Assembly (NCBI GenBank): GCA_016869765.1
Contig: VGES01000001.1
Span: 1-64,000, forward strand
DNA: 64,000 nucleotides
Direction: 5' to 3'
Source: Alphaproteobacteria bacterium
GTDB lineage: Bacteria > Pseudomonadota > Alphaproteobacteria > SHVP01
Made by a program: the position numbers and the translations under genes. The notes below the pieces were generated by a model, which saw only the letters and a program-made list of their open reading frames with translations, did not search any database and had not been told where the DNA came from. Shown one piece after another: positions 59,527-64,000 of the stretch (position 1 is the stretch's first letter; each line of letters opens with the position of its first letter).

Positions 59527-60032
59527 CCACGGCCATCCTCGTCACGTGTCGGACCGAACGCTGGCGCACGTCGCTGCCTGGGGTCGAGGCGTTGGGCCGT
59601 CGTGCGGCGTTGGCAGCGATCCGAGGGGTCGCTGGCCGTAGGTTGTCAGGGGAGCTCGGCATCGTTTTGGCCGATGATCGGTTCGTGCGCCGCCTCAATC
59701 GCGAATACCGTGGCCAGGACCATCCGACCAACGTGCTGTCGTTTCCGCTCGACCGTGCGGCAACGGTCGGCGATCGCCTGCTCGGCGACGTGGTGCTGGC
59801 CCTCGGGACCCTGAGGCGTGAAGCCCGTCAACAGAGGAAGACCTTGCGATCGCATTTTCTGCATCTCGTGGTTCACGGCGTTCTCCACCTCCTCGGTTTT
59901 GATCACGATCGGTCACGAGCCGCGAAGCGAATGGAGACCTTGGAGCGACGAATCCTCGCCGGGCTCGGGGTCGACGACCCCTACGCAGAAAAAGCGGTGC
60001 GACCGGCGGCGAAAGCGCGAAAACCGCGATGA
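59523..60032 (+). CDS. ybeY: Endoribonuclease YbeY
   Basis: YbeY takes part in 16S rRNA 3' maturation and ribosome quality control. The 169-aa protein has the zinc motif HFLHLVVHGVLHLLGFDHDR (HGxLHLxGxDH) and the preceding NREYRGQDHPTNVLSFPLD, both diagnostic. GTG at 59523 overlaps the phoH stop, and its own stop overlaps the next gene's ATG, so phoH-ybeY-corC-lnt is one coupled operon. Confidence 0.96.
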   Translation: MTTAILVTCRTERWRTSLPGVEALGRRAALAAIRGVAGRRLSGELGIVLADDRFVRRLNREYRGQDHPTNVLSFPLDRAATVGDRLLGDVVLALGTLRREARQQRKTLRSHFLHLVVHGVLHLLGFDHDRSRAAKRMETLERRILAGLGVDDPYAEKAVRPAAKARKPR

Positions 60033-60949
60033 GCGATAACGACCCGTCAGACCAGCAACCCGAACGAACCTCCAGTGTCATTCGATCGTTGCGCGGCCTC
60101 CTGCGCTCCATCGGAGTCAGTCGGGGCGAGGAGGTGTCGCTGCGCGAGGAATTGCTCGCGGTCCTGCGCGATTACAGTGGCGAGGAGACGATGGACCCGC
60201 AGGAACGGGCCATCCTGTTCAATCTGGTTCGCATCGGCGAATTGCGGGTCGGGGACGTCATGGTCCCGCGCGTCGATATTGTCGGTATCGACGCCACCGT
60301 CAGTCTGGAAAATCTCGTCCGAATCTTTCGCGAGCAGTTCCACTCGCGTCTTCCGGTCTACCGCGCCTCGCTAGACCACGTGATCGGGATGGTTCACGTC
60401 AAGGACCTGCTCGCTACGTGGGGACGAACCGAGGGGTTCGATTTGCGCAAGATCCTGCGCGAAGTGTTGTTCTGCCCACGATCGATGCCGGTCCTCGACC
60501 TTTTCGTCCGCATGCGCCAGCGCCGCATTCACATGGCGGTCGTCGTCGATGAGTACGGCGGGACCGATGGCTTGGTCACGATCGAAGACATCGTCGAAGT
60601 CATCGTCGGCGAGATCGACGACGAACACGACGAGGTCGAACGCCCGCGCATCGTCACGATCAGTCCGGGAGTCTTTGAAGCCGACGGCCGGGCGTTGCTG
60701 GCCGATCTCGAAGCGGTCCTGGGCGTCGATCTGCTACCCGCCGAACGAGACGAAAGTGTCGAAACGGTTGCTGGGGCCGTCGCAGCATTGGCTGGCCGGA
60801 TGCCGCAACGTGGCGAGGTCATCGGCCATGCGACGGGAACGACGATCGAGGTCGTCGAGGCGGACGCCCGCCGTGTGAGACGGGTCCGTGTTCGGAAGTC
60901 GCACGATCATCCGATCGACGAGAAGGCGGGGGCTGCGACCCTCCCATGA
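60029..60949 (+). CDS. CorC/HlyC-family CBS-domain protein
   Basis: The 306-aa soluble protein has two CBS domains (IGELRVGDVMVPRVDIVGID and VLFCPRSMPVLDLFVRMRQR) and a CorC_HlyC transporter-associated domain (about 205-290) with DGLVTIEDIVEVIVGEIDDE before it. Relatives are annotated as magnesium/cobalt efflux protein CorC or hemolysin. The ATG overlaps the ybeY stop by 4 nt, and lnt overlaps its end by 4 nt. Confidence 0.93.
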   Translation: MSDNDPSDQQPERTSSVIRSLRGLLRSIGVSRGEEVSLREELLAVLRDYSGEETMDPQERAILFNLVRIGELRVGDVMVPRVDIVGIDATVSLENLVRIFREQFHSRLPVYRASLDHVIGMVHVKDLLATWGRTEGFDLRKILREVLFCPRSMPVLDLFVRMRQRRIHMAVVVDEYGGTDGLVTIEDIVEVIVGEIDDEHDEVERPRIVTISPGVFEADGRALLADLEAVLGVDLLPAERDESVETVAGAVAALAGRMPQRGEVIGHATGTTIEVVEADARRVRRVRVRKSHDHPIDEKAGAATLP

Positions 60950-62499
60950 TCGCCCTGGCGAGCCGCCTGCGCGGCCTTAGTGGCTGGCGGCGCTGGTTGG
61001 CGGCCTGGCTCGCAGGGGCGTTGGCGGCGACGGCCTTTGCGCCCTGGCACATCACCGTTGCGCTGTTCCTCGCTTTTCCCGTGTTGATCTGGTTGCTCGA
61101 CGGATGTCGTTCCCGGCGCGCCGGGTTCGCCACAGCGTGGGCCTTTGGCCTCGGGTGTTTCATGGTGAGCCTTCACTGGCTCGCGTACCCGATGCTCGTC
61201 GATCCGGTGCGCTTCGCGTGGATGATCCCCTTTGCCGTCACGGGCCTGCCCGCCCTGCTCGCGGTGCTTCCCGGTATTGCCGGTGCCGCGTGCACATGGA
61301 GGCGCCCAGCGGGGTGGCGCCGACTGCTTTGGTTCGCGGTGTTATGGGCCGTCGGGGAGTGGCTGCGCGGGCACCTGTTCTCTGGTTTTCCGTGGAACCT
61401 GGTCGGTTACGTATGGACCGGCCACGACGCCATGATGCAAGGCGCGGCCGTCCTTGGAATTCATGGCCTCAGTCTGATTACGATAATGCTTGCGACGGCC
61501 TTAGCGGCCCTCGGGGATGAGGGGCCCCGGCGTTGGGCCCCGCCGCTCCTCGCCATCATCGCAATCGGTGTCCTGTGGCTAGGGGGAGAGGGCCGCCTGA
61601 CGACGGCCGAAGCGAACGCGGGCGGCCCGGTCATCCGCATCGTACAGCCCAACATCGAGCAGCGCCTCAAATGGCTCGCCGGCGAGCGCGAGCGCAACCT
61701 CGCCAAGCACGTGGCCCTCAGTCAGCGCGCCGGCTGGGACCACGTCGCAATTCTGGTTTGGCCCGAAACGGCGTCGAGCTTTGCGCTCGAGAACGATTCC
61801 AACGCGCTTCGCTATGTGGCGGCGGCCATCCCGCCGGGCGGCCACTTGCTCACCGGGACTCCGCGAATCGAGGGCGAGGGCGAAGGCCTTCGAGTTTTCA
61901 ACAGCCTCATCGTCGTCGACGAGCAAGCGAAGTTGCTGGGGCGCTATGACAAGCACCACCTCGTTCCGTTCGGCGAGTATCTGCCTTGGCGAACCATCCT
62001 CGGCGTCATTGGCCTCGACAAACTGGTTTCGAGTTCACCGGTCGACTTCTCTCCGGGGCCGGGCCCCGCCACACTGATGACCGACTCGATTCCACCGTTC
62101 AGCCCGTTGATTTGCTATGAGGCCATTTTTCCGGGGAACGCCGTCGCCATGGGAATGAGGCCTGCGTGGCTCCTGGGGATCACCAATGACGCTTGGTTCG
62201 GTCCCGACGCGGGGCCGGCGCAACACCTGGCAATGGCGCGACTCCGCGCCGTCGAGCAGGGGCTCCCCCTTGTCCGAGCGGCCAACACGGGAATTTCGGC
62301 GATCATCGACGGCTACGGTCGGGTGCTGGCGCAGCTTCCGATCGGTCACGAAGGCGTCATCGACCGGAATCTACCGCCGGCGCTGTCGCCGACGCCGTTC
62401 TCCCGCTTCGGGGACCGCGGTTTTCTGGCCCTGGTGCTATTGGGTCTCGGTGTCAGCCAATTGGGCCTGCGGCGCGAACCGCGTCAACAGGCGCATTGA
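60946..62499 (+). CDS. lnt: Apolipoprotein N-acyltransferase Lnt
   Basis: Lnt adds the third acyl chain to lipoproteins in the inner membrane, the step before Lol sorting; the window encodes several lipoproteins. A membrane part of about 6-8 helices (1-200) precedes a nitrilase-fold domain with the catalytic triad residues: Glu in ILVWPETASSFAL, Lys in GRYDKHHLVPFGEYLPWR and Cys in SPLICYEAIFPG. The 517-aa length is typical. It starts with an ATGA overlap with the CorC-like gene. Confidence 0.96.
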   Translation: MIALASRLRGLSGWRRWLAAWLAGALAATAFAPWHITVALFLAFPVLIWLLDGCRSRRAGFATAWAFGLGCFMVSLHWLAYPMLVDPVRFAWMIPFAVTGLPALLAVLPGIAGAACTWRRPAGWRRLLWFAVLWAVGEWLRGHLFSGFPWNLVGYVWTGHDAMMQGAAVLGIHGLSLITIMLATALAALGDEGPRRWAPPLLAIIAIGVLWLGGEGRLTTAEANAGGPVIRIVQPNIEQRLKWLAGERERNLAKHVALSQRAGWDHVAILVWPETASSFALENDSNALRYVAAAIPPGGHLLTGTPRIEGEGEGLRVFNSLIVVDEQAKLLGRYDKHHLVPFGEYLPWRTILGVIGLDKLVSSSPVDFSPGPGPATLMTDSIPPFSPLICYEAIFPGNAVAMGMRPAWLLGITNDAWFGPDAGPAQHLAMARLRAVEQGLPLVRAANTGISAIIDGYGRVLAQLPIGHEGVIDRNLPPALSPTPFSRFGDRGFLALVLLGLGVSQLGLRREPRQQAH

Positions 62500-62614
62500 C
62501 CTGCCCGGCGTGTCTGCCCTAAAACTCGAAACGCTGGTCGGTTAGTCAGCACAAGTGCATTGGCTCGCGTCCTTTTTGGGGGAGGTCGGGAGCACGTCAA
62601 TAAGGTCTAAGCCA

Positions 62615-63058
62615 GTGCCCCCAAAATCCTCTTCGACGAGACTCGATCCTATCGATGCGCACGTCGGCGGCCGTGTTCGCCTCCGTCGCACGCTTCTCGG
62701 GATGAGTCAGGAAAAGCTCGGCCAAGCGGTCGGGTTGACGTTTCAGCAGATTCAGAAATACGAACGCGGCCTCAACCGCATCGGGTCGAGCCGCCTATTT
62801 CAGTTCAGCCGAGTCCTCGATGTACCGGTGTCGTTCTTCTTCGACGACATGCAGCTCGATCAGGGAAAGCCCCGGGTCGATGTTGCGACGACGGGCATGG
62901 ACGACGACGACGATAGCTTGTCGCGCCGAGAGACACTCGAGCTCATTCGCGCCTACTATCGGATTACCGACCGCGGAATGCGCCGACGGGTCTATGAGCT
63001 GATCAAAGCGATCGGGGGTGAATCGATCGAGACCTCCGGCAATACGTCCTCGGCTTGA
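62615..63058 (+). CDS. XRE-family transcriptional regulator
   Basis: GTG at 62615 gives 147 aa; an in-frame start at 62555 is possible but adds unconserved residues. The helix-turn-helix is VGGRVRLRRTLLGMSQEKLG and VGLTFQQIQKYERGLNRIGS, followed by VLDVPVSFFFDDM and an acidic linker (DDDDDS). This xre-metK pair is common in alphaproteobacteria, so it may regulate metK or one-carbon metabolism, but its target is unproven. Confidence 0.88.
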   Translation: MPPKSSSTRLDPIDAHVGGRVRLRRTLLGMSQEKLGQAVGLTFQQIQKYERGLNRIGSSRLFQFSRVLDVPVSFFFDDMQLDQGKPRVDVATTGMDDDDDSLSRRETLELIRAYYRITDRGMRRRVYELIKAIGGESIETSGNTSSA

Positions 63059-63158
63059 CCTCGCGGCCCAGACCCGAATAAATCAGCCGCCCGTCTGAGC
63101 GGCCGGCGCCCTGGCGTCGCCGCCCGGCCGATTCCTGGAGCCGCCAAGGAGGCGCTGA

Positions 63159-64000
63159 ATGGCCCGTACCGACTACCTGTTCACGAGCGAATCGGTTTCC
63201 GAGGGCCACCCGGACAAGGTCTGCGACCGCATTTCCGATGCCGTGGTCGATGCCTACCTGAAGGCCGACCCGTACGCGCGTGTCGCGGTCGAGACGCTGT
63301 GCACGACCAATCGCATCGTCATCGCCGGTGAGGTGCGGGGCCCGGCCTCGATCCTCAAGTCGATCGAGGGCCTCGCCCGCGAGGCCGTGCGCGACATCGG
63401 TTACGAACAGGACGGTTTCCACTGGAAGAAGGCGGTCGTCGAGATTTACGTGCACGCCCAGTCGCCCGATATCGCCCTGGGCGTTGATGCCGCCGGCAAC
63501 AAGGACGAGGGCGCCGGTGATCAAGGCCTGATGTTCGGATACGCTTGCCGCGAAACGGAATCGTTGATGCCGGCGCCGATCTATTACTCGCATCGCATCC
63601 TTCAGGATCTGGCGAACGCACGAAAGGGCGGCAAAGTTCGCGGCCTTGGGCCCGATGCCAAGAGCCAAGTGACACTGCGCTACAAGAACGGAAAACCGGT
63701 GGGCGCGGCGTCTGTCGTTGTTTCGACCCAGCACGACGAGAACCTGAGCCAGGACGACGTCCGTGCCATCGTTCGGCCATTCGTCGTCAGCGCGTTGCCA
63801 TCCGGCTGGATGTGCTCCGAAGAGTCGTTCTACGTGAATCCGACTGGGAAGTTCGTCGTCGGAGGCCCCGATGGCGATACCGGGCTGACCGGGCGCAAGA
63901 TCATCGTCGACACCTACGGTGGCGCAGCGCCCCACGGCGGCGGTGCCTTCTCGGGCAAGGACCCGACCAAGGTGGACCGTTCAGCGGCCTACGCCGCCCG
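63159..64000 (+). CDS. metK: S-adenosylmethionine synthetase, 5' part (cut by window edge)
   Basis: The ATG at 63159 has AAGGAGG 6 nt upstream. The first 280 residues are present: [20 protein letters not shown] with the ATP-site His, [34 protein letters not shown], and further on [20 protein letters not shown] and [17 protein letters not shown]. The enzyme makes SAM from methionine and ATP. The C-terminal third lies beyond the window. The GC-rich leader (63059-63158) has only a 7-bp stem (63100-63106 with 63124-63130); I do not see a SAM riboswitch. Confidence 0.97.
   Translation, partial: MARTDYLFTSESVSEGHPDKVCDRISDAVVDAYLKADPYARVAVETLCTTNRIVIAGEVRGPASILKSIEGLAREAVRDIGYEQDGFHWKKAVVEIYVHAQSPDIALGVDAAGNKDEGAGDQGLMFGYACRETESLMPAPIYYSHRILQDLANARKGGKVRGLGPDAKSQVTLRYKNGKPVGAASVVVSTQHDENLSQDDVRAIVRPFVVSALPSGWMCSEESFYVNPTGKFVVGGPDGDTGLTGRKIIVDTYGGAAPHGGGAFSGKDPTKVDRSAAYAA

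Noticed and set aside
63059-63158. Possible SAM or SAM/SAH riboswitch before metK
   Set aside because: Only a simple 7-bp GC stem (63100-63106 with 63124-63130) is visible; the conserved core of the known SAM riboswitch classes was not recognised. A covariance-model search would decide.

Overview
The window is about 64 kb of GC-rich DNA that is almost entirely coding, with frequent 4-nt stop/start overlaps. Gene content and order point to an alphaproteobacterium, probably Rhodospirillales-like. The evidence is the order hrcA-grpE / rph-rdgB-hemW / rsmI-yraN-gshB on the left and mutS-glnD-murJ-trpS-uspA-tsaB-rimI-fur-plsC-miaB-phoH-ybeY-corC-lnt-xre-metK on the right, an OlsB-type ornithine-lipid acyltransferase, and a Fur without the CxxC cysteines. 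The genus cannot be read from this sequence. No rRNA, tRNA or CRISPR array was seen.

Layout. (1) 1-10.9 kb is conserved housekeeping DNA: the start of an IS630-type transposase at the very edge, grpE and hrcA leftward, then rph-rdgB-hemW, an LpoA-like lipoprotein facing rsmI-yraN-BON lipoprotein (the E. coli lpoA/rsmI/yraN/dolP neighbourhood), a SirB1-family protein, gshB, a CopD-like membrane protein and a membrane-bound retropepsin-like protease. (2) 10.9-20.4 kb is an accessory, partly decayed region: a small zinc-ribbon ORF whose stop is missing, an IS3-family transposase remnant with a perfect 19-bp inverted repeat, a D-aminoacylase-like amidohydrolase, a methyltransferase, a frameshifted glutathione S-transferase relic, an acetoacetate-decarboxylase-fold protein lacking the Schiff-base lysine, and a SsuABC/TauABC-like importer whose ATPase is truncated. 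(3) 20.4-26.5 kb is a leftward set: TfoX-N protein and amidohydrolase, then a second D-aminoacylase-like enzyme, NUDIX hydrolase, a membrane-anchored TIR-like protein and a four-TM protein. (4) 26.6-32.8 kb holds an exported coiled-coil protein, an AmpG-like permease, three tandem paralogous membrane proteins, a zinc-ribbon methyltransferase and OlsB.

(5) 32.8-64 kb is a conserved alphaproteobacterial backbone interrupted by inserted blocks. Five DMT/EamA transporters, each overlapping the next by 4 nt, plus a sixth convergent one, lie between mutS and glnD. Two Bcr/CflA MFS exporters lie between glnD and murJ. A cell-wall block (Bax-like glucosaminidase, HpcH/HpaI aldolase, polysaccharide deacetylase, VanX-like dipeptidase) lies between uspA and tsaB, where I would expect nfuA. 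The right end is the miaB-phoH-ybeY-corC-lnt run, an XRE regulator and the 5' part of metK.

Cell-envelope functions recur: MurJ, Lnt, PlsC, OlsB, AmpG, the LpoA-like and BON lipoproteins, the glucosaminidase, the D-Ala-D-Ala dipeptidase and two D-aminoacylase-like enzymes. The best candidates for undescribed biology are the NUDIX / TIR-like / four-TM gene set, the triplicated CopD-like membrane proteins with two hairpins between the first two, and the coupled five-gene DMT array.
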